Positions 47,750-57,809 of a stretch of 64,000 nt of DNA are shown here, piece after piece. This DNA is from Hofstenia miamia (taxonomy: Eukaryota; Xenacoelomorpha; Acoela): NCBI GenBank assembly GCA_004352715.1, contig SCFE01000070.1, positions 329,420 to 393,419 of the forward strand, read 5' to 3'. Under the pieces are notes generated by a model. It was not told the origin of the DNA. It ran no database searches and saw only the letters and a list, made by a program, of their open reading frames with translations. Numbering within the stretch: the first letter of the stretch is position 1; each line of letters opens with the position of its first letter. Made by a program: the position numbers and the translations under genes.

Positions 47750-48150
47750 GCGTGATAGCTTTAGGAGTCACATAATAGCCACATAGCAAATTTGAGCTCA
47801 AGGGAAGCAATTCTCAAAAAATATATAAAAATGAAAAAAAATAAAAAATATTGCTGAAAAATTTTGATTTATTGTCATTTTAACAGTTATGAATTCGTCT
47901 TAGAAGTAATTTTTACATTTCTAAAAAATTTGGGCGTTGTTCAATACTTGATATTGTTTTAAATTGATATTGGCAGTTTTTCCTTGTAAAAATGAAGTCC
48001 GCTTCCGGCCATGTCAAAAAATTCCGATTTCAGCCGGAATATGTCCGATTTTGGCCAGTGATTTTATCAGTGTCAGTAAACTGCATGCTTAAGCCATTTC
48101 TGATGTCAAAACTTGGAAAAAGCATGCGTAGGGTCTAGTCTTCTTTCAAA
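47750..48150. other. Gene-free stretch after gap
   Basis: No coding sequence is recognised. Around 48000-48060 there is a locally GC-richer piece with repeated ccga/ggcc words. Confidence 0.35.
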
Positions 48151-48154
48151 ATAA

Positions 48155-48255
48155 TACGTAGCGCCCCACATGTACTTAGAGCCCGTATATGTTTGATGAT
48201 TTATACCTAGCGCCTGTATATGTTTGTCGATTTATACTTAGCGCCCGTATAAGTA
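48155..48255 (+). repeat. Short tandem repeat, ~31-37 bp units
   Basis: Three copies of a unit resembling 'tagcgcccgtatatgtttg' followed by 'atgatttatact' run into a (TA)n tract. It looks like a minisatellite with no coding role. Confidence 0.5.
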
Positions 48256-48345
48256 TATATATATATATATATATAATGTATATTAACAGCCTTATAAATA
48301 ACACTCCAACATGGAACACTAAAATGAGCTTATTCAATTCACAAA

Positions 48346-48768
48346 TCACAAAATGTTACAAAAATTTAAACACGATAAACACCACGGTTGCTTATTTGAT
48401 TTCCTCTTTCCTATCTCTCTTAATGCGACTTTGTCCACCTTATATCCGCTATTTAGGGGCATTTCATCCACAAAAAAGACAGTGTAATATATTCTTTGAA
48501 GCACGTTCATTAACAAAATTCTTGATTTCTTTCTCAGTGACATTTATGGAACTTTCTACTACTGCAACAGAAAACTCACCATGCTCAAGAAATTGCTGTG
48601 CAAATACACCGGCGATTTTCACAGCGGGGTGTTGCAAAAGTATCTTTTCAATTTCTTCACTAAACATACTAAATTCATCGAATTGAATTGCTTCTTTTTT
48701 CCTTCCACATATGCGCAATTTTCCAAACTCATCAAAACGAGCAACATCACCTGTTTTGTACCAGCCAT

Positions 48769-48769
<1 letters not shown>
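48346..48769 (-). pseudogene. AMP-dependent acyl-CoA ligase, C-terminal fragment
   Basis: The minus strand encodes the C-terminal domain of an ANL-superfamily ligase (4-coumarate/fatty acyl-CoA ligase type), which activates carboxylic acids with ATP and joins them to CoA. Visible motifs in order: DGWYKTGDVARFDEFGKLRI (hinge region with the TGD and G-R-K motifs), EEIEKILLQHPAVKIAGVF, GEFSVAVVESSINVTEKEI, and, after a one-base frame change near 48510, TVFFVDEMPLNSGYKVDKVA, the end motif that carries the catalytic lysine. The large N-terminal domain is missing. The coding similarity starts exactly where a (TA)n run ends (48770), with a stop in frame just before. It is either the last exon of a gene interrupted there or a broken copy. 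The frameshift favours a pseudogene. Confidence 0.75.
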
Positions 48770-48809
<40 letters not shown>

Positions 48810-48812
<3 letters not shown>

Positions 48813-51318
48813 TAGCTTAAATGTTTTTCTAAGCTTCTTACTCTTATATCTAGCCATTACAAAATCTGCTTCACTTCATTAAATATAAAATCCTAAAATC
48901 TTTTGCTAAATTATTGAAATTACCATTTACTTTTTGCTTATTTTAAGGCAAATGTAATGACTAGTAATTAACCATATTTTCATTAAAAGTTTGGAAATTT
49001 TTTCACACAAATGCTCTGCTTGTACAAGTAATTATTGCATTGTACTGAAGTTGACCTACATAAATTTAGTTAAATAATTAGTGGTTACTAAAATTCAAGA
49101 GAATAGTTTAGCTAAATTTTGGAATAATTAATAAAATATTGGAATGAATTAATTTCACTTCGATTAAATGTAAATAATATCGTCAGTGATTTTTTGCATG
49201 AAAAAAATTTGTTAGTACTTTCAAAAAATGAAATTAGATTTAAAATCTACCAGTCATTAAATAATATATTAGCTTGAAATAACTGAAATCAGTCAATGGT
49301 TCAAGATAAGAGAAAATTAACAAGCAATATATTTCTATAAAAATATTAATTACAGCTGAAATATATACATATTTGTACGATTCACTATAATAATGGAGAT
49401 TAAAAAAATTTATTAATTTATATAATATTAGTACTTTCAGCATCACATTTCCAATAATCTAATGAATTCATGCAGAATTATGTACATGATTCAAATGTTC
49501 AATCCAAAATATTGTCGCCACAATCATTTGTATTCTAGGATTTACTTGATATTTGATTTATATTAATTCCTAATATGTCATGTAAAATACAAACGAACTA
49601 CAATTCATAATTTTTAAAGTGTAACAACTAATTTAGGTCAAACTGATTAAAAACCAACATTTCCCTTTGAAAAAGCATAAATTCAATATTTAGACTCAGG
49701 GAACCCATTAGAATAAAAGTTACAGCAAACAAATTGTATTCATTTCGAAGCTAAGTCGTGGTCTTATCTACCCAATAAATGACATTTTTAGATTTAAAAT
49801 TTGCAACACCATAATTAGGCCAAACATTCGAAAAACCGACAGTTCCCATTGAAAAAGTATAGAAATATTTCGACTCAGGAATCCCATTAGAATATAAGCT
49901 AGAGCAAAAAAATTGCATTCATTTTGAAGCTAAGACTTGTATCTACTTGCACAATAAATGACATTTTAGAAATATCGAATATATCTAGCGCTACAATAAA
50001 AAATATACAATTAAAAAAAGTGGAATTGAAATGCTGAATGATATCAAGAGATGACGTCAAATTTCTAACCGTTCAATTTCTTCATATGGATAACAATGTT
50101 AGTTTTCAGGGTTTCGCAAATAATTAATTGAAGGTAAAATACTAATAACCACAATTTTAACATTCAGATTTTTAACAATAAGATTGAATATATTGTAATT
50201 TATGTACCAAAAATATCAAAATGAATCAATTAACTATTTAGTTTTTAAAGGTTCTAATGGCTATGATTAAAAAAACAACCCCTAAGGGTTAAGTAATTTT
50301 ATAAACTGTAAAATATATTAAAGCAAATTACAAGCAATTTTTAAATTCCATCTGCTCATTAAACTTTCAATATTCAAGTTTCACTTTGCAAATATAAATT
50401 CATACATATATGTCATACATTTTATCTAAAGCATTCAATTGTTCTTTTAAAACAATTTTCTCAATTGTCTGCAAGAATATGACACTATATTCTTCTATTG
50501 TGCAAAATATAAAACAATGAAACTTTGTCAATGTTACTTTAATTCAAATTTGGTCAAAGTTCAATTTCATATTTTTAAAACAGTATATTCAATCCCCAAA
50601 AAATTTAATGTTTAGAAAAGCATTCTAAGAGTTTTCACCACATGGAAATTATAATATGGATTCACTTAATAAACGACTTTATACAATTTATTGAAAATGT
50701 AGATTTGAAATAATTAAATACATTGCACAAATTTGAAATTTTTACTCTTTACTCTTTTTCTTCATCAATCAAATAAAGATAAAATTTTTCCTATCAGAAT
50801 AATCAAACTTATGTTTCAATTTTTAGGGAGTTTTTGAAACGTAAGTTTTAAAGTTCATTTCTTTTTTTCAACATTGGTCAATTAATTTTTAAATAACAAA
50901 TTAATTCTAATAAAATTATTTGCATGCCAATAAATGTGGTTATAGTAAGTTTCAGACAAAACTGCAAAAACAAACAAAAAGTGAACATATAGCATTTTGG
51001 TTGCTCAAGTATTAAAACAGTGTTCATTCTCAACGCCTAAATTTCATTTTTTGAGACGCTTAATAAACCTAGAGTGGTGCCATTCAGTTGACTTCAATTT
51101 CCAAATTAAAAAAATCGCTTGGGCTGTACAGGGGATGGGGCCAGCAACTTTGGTGGACCCAGAAATGTGTAAGGCATTCTGAGGAGTATTTGGAGAGTGA
51201 ATGGAATAATTGTTGTGTATTAGAAAAAATGGATGTCAACATTTATATATTTCCTTACAGTTTTTTTTGATATCTTCACCATAGAGTTACAGAATTGTGA
51301 TTTTACGTTCTGTGATCA
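48810..51318. other. AT-rich gene-free stretch
   Basis: Very AT-rich, with no conserved protein, RNA gene or repeat structure. Parts such as 49690-49740 and 49870-49925 share a word (aactcaggRaacccattagaat-ataa), hinting at a weak internal duplication of about 180 bases. Confidence 0.4.
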
Positions 51319-51573
51319 TGCAATGTCTTCCAGGACATTGATTTTACATCTCTGATTCAATAAGCGTTCCAAATGTGTGTTCATCTTCAACACTATTTCG
51401 ATCCATTTTAAATATCCACCCCACTTTGTCAGAATACTATAACCTGGGTCCTCCTCTCCATGTGCCCAAGTTAGTTGTACAACCATATCCTCATCATTAA
51501 TTTTCCGAGACAGAAAAATTTTAACCATACTGTGCAGTTCTACATTAAAATTAACTACACATAATAATAACAA
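51319..51573 (-). CDS. Unrecognised ORF, possible exon
   Basis: An 85-codon minus-strand frame with balanced amino acid use (VQLTWAHGEEDPGYSILTKW, GGYLKWIEIVLKMNTHLERL, then NQRCKINVLEDIA). This stands out from the Phe/Lys/Asn-rich noise around it, and its base composition is also richer in G and C than the flanks. I do not recognise the family. No clear splice sites are seen. It could be an exon of a conserved gene or a transposon piece. Confidence 0.35.
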
Positions 51574-52777
51574 GAAATAATGTTATGATACTATGAAAAA
51601 AGTTCAACTACTATTACATATTTATCACAGAATAAGATAGCAAATAACTATGTAACTATGGGGATTCATTAATAGAAGTTCATAAGGGCACTGAGTTTTC
51701 CCGGAGCATTAGTTCTTATGTCCCCTTCACAAATAATTCGGCATTTCAATTCATCTGTCGTTATCTTAGGGTTCAGCGGTGAGGCTAATAGTTATCACGA
51801 TCATTTGCATAGCCTTGGTTGCAAAATAGGGCAAATTCCATGGGCCCCGCGCTAAGCAATTATTACAGAAAATCTATTAGTAAACTTGAGAAATTTCAAA
51901 TTAGATTATTCACAATATCAATTCAAAAATTATATTGCTAGCTGCAAACTATGATTTACAACAAATAATGCTCTTTTCCGTTTTTAAAGTTATAATTATT
52001 AAATATTTGTGATCTAAGTGGTTTGTTACTGCCATCAATTAAGTGTGATGTAGCATAAAATTTTGATTTTCCGAATTTAGTAGATGATAGTAACAACTGT
52101 AAAACAAATCTTCATGAATACGTGGTAAATAACAAACATGTCTTATTTAAATTCAACTTACAAAGACAAGAAAAATTTGTTGTTAAATATAACCTTCTAT
52201 ATATGCATAGCAATTGTTCTTGTAATCTAAGATTTGATTAATTGACAAAATATACGCAACTGTATTAAATATATGCTAAGCTTGACAAGTATATAATATA
52301 TAGGTACTTAGGATACAATTATATATATATATATATNTTATAATTGAATCATATTATATTATATTTGAAATATTATATTAATTTCCACATTATGTTATGC
52401 TTCATTATATTTTTAAAAACAATAAAAATAGTAATTGTATTACTATATGCAGTGACAAGAAATAAACTTCTATTATTTCGTAATAAATTGTAATTAAAAA
52501 TATTAAAGCACAAGACGTAGTAAGATTTGACTATGAAATTCAGACCATTTAGTGCATACATACAGCAAACCCAAAGAAGTGCTAACAAAATATGTACCAA
52601 AAATTCTCTTGTTTATGCTTTAAATTTCTTGAAACAATCATTTTCCTTAATTAAGGTATTAGATGGGTTTTCAAAACCTGATTTGCTTTAAAGGGTGACT
52701 TAAAAACCTTAGTTGAATATTGTTCTACGAACACTAAATATTGGGGAAAAATATTTTCCTTTTCCTTTATATACAAA
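51574..52777. other. Gene-free stretch before the Polinton block
   Basis: AT-rich, with a (TA)n run at 52320-52336 broken by a single N at 52337. No Polinton inverted repeat, integrase or polymerase is seen here, so the left half of the Polinton is absent. Confidence 0.4.
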
Positions 52778-52780
52778 TGA
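52750..52780 (+). promoter_or_regulatory. Promoter-like motif before pX-like ORF
   Basis: AAATATTT at 52750-52757, a pyrimidine tract, then TATATA at 52769-52774 and ATG at 52778. The same arrangement occurs at 53812-53840 before the fibre-like ORF, and TATATA recurs at 55401-55406 before ATG 55410. Confidence 0.45.
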
Positions 52781-53291
52781 CAGAATATAAGAAGTATACC
52801 TTAAACTTAACTAATAGTCAATTAAATAAATTGAAAAAAGTATTAAAACCTCAAGTCCTATAACTTTAAGGGTTAGTAATTCTAGCCAAGGAACTTCCAT
52901 TCCATTTCTTTTAACAGAAAGACAAATAAACCAATTAGAAAAAGCAAAGAAAATAAATAAAGCTTGTGATGTTAAAATTTCTACAACACAACTTAATGCA
53001 ATGAAAAAAAATGGTGGTGCTTTGGGCTCCTTACTTATGGCAGCTGCTCCATTAATTGGAAAGTATGCAGTAGCACCATTAGTTACTGGAGCAATGGGAG
53101 CCTTGGGAAGAAATTCAGTCAATAAATTATTTGGAAAGGGTTTAAAGCAAGCAATTCCAGGCGAAGGTATGTGATTAAATACACCTGAAGGAAATGGAAT
53201 GAAAATTGGACCTCCAGATTCAAAAGGGAAAGGAATGCGATTAAATACACCTAAAGAAAAGGGAATGCAGATAAAAAACTATTCAGTTTAA
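52778..53291 (+). pseudogene. Polinton/adintovirus pX-like protein
   Basis: The ORF starts at the ATG at 52778 (MTEYKKYTLNLTNSQLNKLK), shifts frame near 52860, and continues FLLTERQINQLEKAKKINKA, then STTQLNAMKKNGGALGSLLM and a hydrophobic Gly/Ala helix. It ends with basic, Gly-rich repeats (GMxLNTPxxxGNGM). This layout (two similar LTxxQxxKLxKA repeats, GG motif, hydrophobic helix, GKG-type tail) matches small proteins I know beside the protease in Polintons and their viral relatives, compared with adenovirus core/pX proteins. A TGA at 53172 corresponds to CGA in the next repeat unit. It directly overlaps the protease start, as expected in such compact elements. A dead copy. Confidence 0.6.
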
Positions 53292-53665
53292 ACTTCAGTA
53301 ATCCCCTTTCAAATAATGATATTTTACAATTTATGAAGAATATTAAAAAATTTAAGGGGATCTTTTTTAAAAATACTTTGAAAAATTTGGGTTTTGGATT
53401 TTATGTTTGTAATTTAGACCATTCTTCAAATACTGGCACACATTGGATAGCATTTTATTATTTTAAGGATACCAAAGTATCCACAAGGAATGCAATTACC
53501 TTTAAGTATACCAAAGTATCCACAAGGAATGCAATTACCTTTAAGGAGTTTGGCTCTGTCAATGTTGAGGATAATATTGTGTACATCACTTCCAGTTCAA
53601 AGTATTAGTTCAATATGTAAAGTTCTAGTGTATTATGTGGATACTATTGTATTTGGTGAAGAGAT
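53260..53665 (+). pseudogene. Polinton adenain-like cysteine protease
   Basis: The frame reads FSNPLSNNDILQFMKNIKKF, then CNLDHSSNTGTHWIAFYYF with the catalytic His of adenovirus-type proteases, then, after two in-frame stops near 53606, SSSVLCGYYCIW with the catalytic Cys in the CGYYC setting. The protease would mature capsid proteins. A 39-bp unit (53469-53546) is present twice in tandem between His and Cys, where the acidic catalytic residue is expected, and adds 13 codons. With the stops this copy cannot be active. It follows the pX-like gene and precedes fibre-like genes, an order typical of Polintons/Mavericks and adintoviruses. Confidence 0.75.
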
Positions 53666-53811
53666 TAATTCTGAAAAGGAAGAGATTATTTCCAAAAGAA
53701 AATGTGACAGATATAAAAAAAATGTGACAGATATAAAAATGAAGAACATATTAAAAACTATTTTCTAAAATGTTAACACAGCTAACAGCAGTGAAATTCA
53801 AATGTTGGAAA

Positions 53812-53840
53812 AAATATTTTCTTTTTTCCTTATATAAATG
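53812..53840 (+). promoter_or_regulatory. Promoter-like motif before fibre-like ORF
   Basis: AAATATTT at 53812-53819, a T/C tract, TATATA at 53831-53836 and ATG at 53838, nearly identical to the motif at 52750. Only one base separates TATATA from the start codon, recalling TAAATG-type late promoters of large DNA viruses. Confidence 0.45.
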
Positions 53841-54537
53841 GGATTTAATAATAGTAGAATACATGAAGCTACACATTCTTATCAAGAAGGTTAGATGTTA
53901 AACTCATAAAATTCAAAATAAATCAAATTGAAAATGATAAGTTAGATATATCAGGCTGTAATCTTTTTAATAAAGATTTAAATATGCACAACAAGAAAAT
54001 TATAAATGTTCATGATGTCGAACAGGAAAGAGTTACTATAAACAAACAAAAAATGGAAGATCATGTTGAAAAAAAACTTCAAAACAATGAAAACAAGATT
54101 TTGCAAATTATTAAGCAATCCAATGCACAATTATGTAGTGCTGAGTCTATGCATAATTTCTATTGAAATTTACAAGACAATTACCAAAAGAATATTCAAT
54201 TGTTTGAAAGAAATTGAAGGTGGAAAAACATTTGCAGAGAATTATGAACGTGGTTTTAAAGAGGCTTATGCAATATCACTTTTCTCTGAAAAAATATGGT
54301 TATTTGGTTTGAGAAAAACTTTGGAAGCTACTGAAGCTGCTTATAAAAATGAATTTTAAAACTGAAAACCATGAGCAAGCTTTAGATTTTCCTACCTATG
54401 GTGATAACGGTTTTGACAAAATTTCAATAACAAATGGTTATATTTATGTTAGAGAAGCACATAGCTATATTTCACTTTCAGGAATTTGTATCTTATCAAA
54501 AAATCGTTATAATATGTTACATTTAAAAAAATAATGT
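53838..54537 (+). pseudogene. Polinton structural/fibre-like protein, N-terminal part
   Basis: The ORF begins at the ATG at 53838 behind a TATATA motif (MGFNNSRIHEATHSYQEG, then stop and frame change). It continues LFNKDLNMHNKKIINVHDVE and a coiled coil (KMEDHVEKKLQNNENKILQI), then EGGKTFAENYERGFKEAYAI and DFPTYGDNGFDKISITNGYI with YISLSGICI. The phrase 'D-L-N-M-x-N-K-K-I-I-N-V' before a coiled coil is typical of phage and virus fibre or spike shafts. I infer an attachment-type virion protein. Several frame changes show decay; the family call is by pattern only. Confidence 0.5.
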
Positions 54538-55379
54538 ATACTGTACCATAATTAATACTTTTGTACATTTTAGAGGTAAATATGTTTTTAGAACTGGTGA
54601 GATTTTATCTAGCAACTGGACTTTATTTACTTTACCAAAAGAAGCTTGGCCGCCAAAAACAATAATATTTGCAGTAGTTTGTGAAAAATCAAAAGATGCC
54701 TATGTCCAAATTAGTAAATTTGGTGAATTGTCTGTACACAATTTAGTAATAGAAGAAACATTTGTTTCCTTAAATAATATATATTTTGACACCACTGATT
54801 TGTGTTGAAACCAATTATATTTAATTACTGATGACAGTGATATTATTAAAGGAATGGAATTTGATACTGAATTTAAGAACACTGATGATTCTGATTTGCA
54901 ACATTTTCAATATAAGGTAATTGGTACACAAGTTTTCTTTAGAGTAATATGCCAAAGGAATAAGCACAACTTGCAAAATCGCGCAAATGTAATTAAAATT
55001 AATTAAGAACTTGAAAATTAATNNNNNNNNNNNNNNNNNNNNNNNNNNNNNNNNNNNNNNNNNNNNNNNNNNNNNNNNNNNNNNNNNNNNNNNNNNNNNN
55101 NNNNNNNNNNNNNNNNNNNNNNNNNNNNNNNNNNNNNNNNNNNNNNNNNNNNNNNNNNNNNNNNNNNNNNNNGCAAATATAATTAAAATTAATCAGGAAC
55201 TTGCATATAGTTTAAAATATAATAAATTATTATTTGGACTAGCTACATCTAATGGTATAATTCGGTGTGATATTTCACATGAGAATGGTCCGTTTTGGCT
55301 GTTTGCAAGTGACACAGAGCCTGTACAATGGATTAGTTTTCAAAATTTGACATATTTCCTTCCTAAAACAAATTATTGA
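54538..55379 (+). pseudogene. Polinton fibre-like head region, across a 150-N gap
   Basis: After the preceding part, frames give FRGKYVFRTGEILSSNWTLF, TLPKEAWPPKTIIFAVVCEK and VQISKFGELSVHNLVIEETF. This is beta-rich sequence of the type seen in the heads of trimeric fibres (LPxxxxPxxxxxFxVxxxxxxYVxIxxxGxxxV). Beyond the N gap it continues NQELAYSLKYNKLLFGLATS and ends PVQWISFQNLTYFLPKTNY. The sequences on the two sides of the gap repeat each other (about 54981-55012 and 55173-55206), so little or nothing may be missing. The coding sequence is broken by stops. Confidence 0.45.
55023..55172. other. Assembly gap (150 N), probably spurious
   Basis: The left flank gcaaatgtaattaaaattaa and the right flank gcaaatataattaaaattaa are the same sequence with one change, so two overlapping contigs seem to have been placed side by side. 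Confidence 0.85.
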
Positions 55380-55387
55380 AATTAATT

Positions 55388-55412
55388 TTTCCTAATCTCT
55401 TATATAGAAATG
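55388..55412 (+). promoter_or_regulatory. Promoter-like motif before the 55.4-kb ORF
   Basis: A pyrimidine-rich tract, TATATA at 55401-55406 and ATG at 55410. The AAATATTT element seen at the other two sites is not found here. Confidence 0.35.
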
Positions 55413-56105
55413 AGTAAAAGAGTTCAAATTGAAAGTGAACCAATTATACTGAAAACAGTAAATAATACAGAGACAGGAGAGAATGAAAAAAGTTATAGAG
55501 TGCAAACAATGGGTTGTTTTAATGAAACAAGGAAATGTGAATTAACCAGTCCAAAAGAAGTTATAAAATATGTAATACATAACTTTAAAATACAAAAATT
55601 TATTATCCTAAGTTAAATCCTGTGATTCTCAGGGCTTGTTTAGCTTACCAACGTCTTTATATAATTAATTTTGAGAAGAATATTTCTATAAATGATATAT
55701 TAGATAAATTCAACCAGGAAATTGGTTTGATTGGTCCAGGAGAAGGATGTTTAACAAACCTATTTGAATATTTATTTGGAACTATTCAATGTTGTCATAC
55801 ACATTCAATCCTCCACGACAGCTATGGTCGATTTTACAATTAATATGGATTGGCTAGGGCTATTGTTATGCTTTTAAAAGTACTTGTAATTTCTTAAAGA
55901 AAAACCCTTTGTTAGGACATCTGACAGGTTTTATGTTTTGCTTAAGAAATAAGGTGTAATTAAAGTAGAAGCATTGAATTTCATGTAAAAATTTTGAAGA
56001 ACAAGTGGCTTCAAAAACATTGGGGATATCCAAAAAATGCAGATTTTATAAAAAATGCAAAAAAATGATTAAAAACATATTGGTGCATAGTTAAAATGGA
56101 GTATA
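55410..56105 (+). pseudogene. Polinton-associated ORF with possible PLA2-like core
   Basis: The ATG at 55410 follows TATATA. Frames in order: MSKRVQIESEPIILKTVNNT, KCELTSPKEVIKYVIHNF, then ACLAYQRLYIINFEKNISIN, QEIGLIGPGEGCLTNLFEYL and TIQCCHTHSILHDSYGRFYN. Further frames follow: STCNFLKKNPLLGHLTGFMF and WGYPKNADFIKNAK ending TYWCIVKM. The GPGxG loop with C-C-x-T-H ... H-D-x-Y downstream resembles the calcium loop and HD catalytic pair of phospholipase A2 domains, which parvoviruses use to leave endosomes. The spacing from GPG to HD is several residues longer than in the parvoviral domain, so this is tentative. About 230 residues in all, broken by at least three frameshifts. Confidence 0.45.
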
Positions 56106-56361
56106 ATTGAATAAATATCTATATGGGTATGGCTGCAGTTTTTTTAGCCCTGGCTGTAAAATCCTGAATTTCTAAAAAGCACCTTTTTTCTTATCAAAAT
56201 CAATAGAAAATTGTAAAAAGGTATTAAAAAATGATCGTTTTAGAAAGCTGTATATATACAACCGGTGTATTTATTACTACTCCTATGTCATCTTTTTTAT
56301 GAATTCCATGCTGTTTTTTTCAAGTTCCATAATGCAATATGGAATTACAAACATAAACATG

Positions 56362-57809
56362 ATATATATATATATATATATATATAAATATATATATTCT
56401 TTAAATTTTTTTAGTTTTACATTATTGAGCTACAGCAATGACAGAATGTCCCTATCTGTTAAATTTTTCCATTGATTGTATACATTAGTCCACATGCTTA
56501 CCCTTGAAATTATATAATTTTTTTCTTTGAAAGTTAGCTCATGATATTTCTTCTTTAAAGCATTATTTTGTAAATTTCCTTTTTGCTGACTGGTATTGCA
56601 ATTCTTGGTATTTAAAAATCCACAAAATAAATGAACATCAAAAATACATTAAATTCTTTTTCCGCCATTATGCAAAAACATGCAAAAACATTTAGGTGTA
56701 GGAGATGATGTAAAATTGGAAGTTTGTGTAAAATGAGAAACCTTTGTAAGAAATTGGCTTGTTGCAGCTAGCTGAAATTTCACCGTTTTAATATGATCAT
56801 CAATTATCTGTAAACAGCCAAACATGTTTCAGATTGCAGTGCATGCTAACAGTGTGAGAGGGATAAAGGAGACGTCAGCATAAAGCAGTTGTCTGCCATC
56901 TGTGAGAAATTGAATGTTTATAAGTTACTCAATAAATTTACTTTAATGTTTAATCAACATTAGATAGTTTATTGTATCCCTATTATGACAAAGTGATCGT
57001 AATGCAAAATGGAATAACAAACGTTTGTGCGATTAGCTTAGCATTGTCAGAATTTATTTAGATTGGTGTTCATGATTTTAAATTTAAAACAATCCATGTA
57101 AATATATGTTGTAAAAGCGCACATGCACTGAATTATATCAGATAAGTGTGCATATCATAAGCTGCTATGTTACGTTTTTTCAAACTAAATACATGCAGAT
57201 ATTAATTTTATATTTTCGTCCTATTTTGCCCCACTTATTTGGCAGTCTTGAACACATCTTAAATAAACTCAAGTAAAATGCGTAACTGATACGATAAAAT
57301 AGGGCATTTTGTGGCTCCATAGATTAATTGTCAGTATTAGACACATCTTAAATGCAAATTTCAGAAGATTCTACCACACCTTCCCTACATGCTTGTATTT
57401 TATGTTTTTAACACTAGAAACGTGACAATTGGTAAGCAAAAACACTAGCAGGTGCATGTACTTCCAATTATGTTGACATTATCATTGAATTTGCAATTAA
57501 TAGAAATTTCGTTTCTATTCAATCATTTTTGCATCTTAAGCATAAGATATAAATTAATTCTCAATGAGTACTTACTGTTCTAGTGTTAGTTATTTGATTT
57601 GCTTATTTATTATAGCTTAATTTGATTCAGAAGATGATTTATTCTGATTCATAATTACTGATTATTCATGGTGTTCACATAGTCGAATTATTTATCATAT
57701 TGTCGTTCAAAGCAATTTAAAAGTTTTGTAAAATGAATTGCAAATTTGTTCAACACAATAAAAATTAAGTTTACAAAATTTTATGTTGTTGACATATGAC
57801 GTTTTTATA
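56362..57809 (-). repeat. Duplication module copy 3 (inverted), distal flank
   Basis: The reverse complement of about 30880-32070 in copy 1, including the (TA)n edge, the 'tgttagcatgcactgcaatc'-type region and the 'gaacaccatgaataatcagt' region. The segment 56370-56700 is repeated at 62665-62990, so this edge is present twice in copy 3. Confidence 0.75.

Noticed and set aside
46628-47810. Long open frames on both strands around 46.7-47.8 kb
   Set aside because: They exist only because the N run contains no stop codons; the flanks are (TA)n and noncoding.
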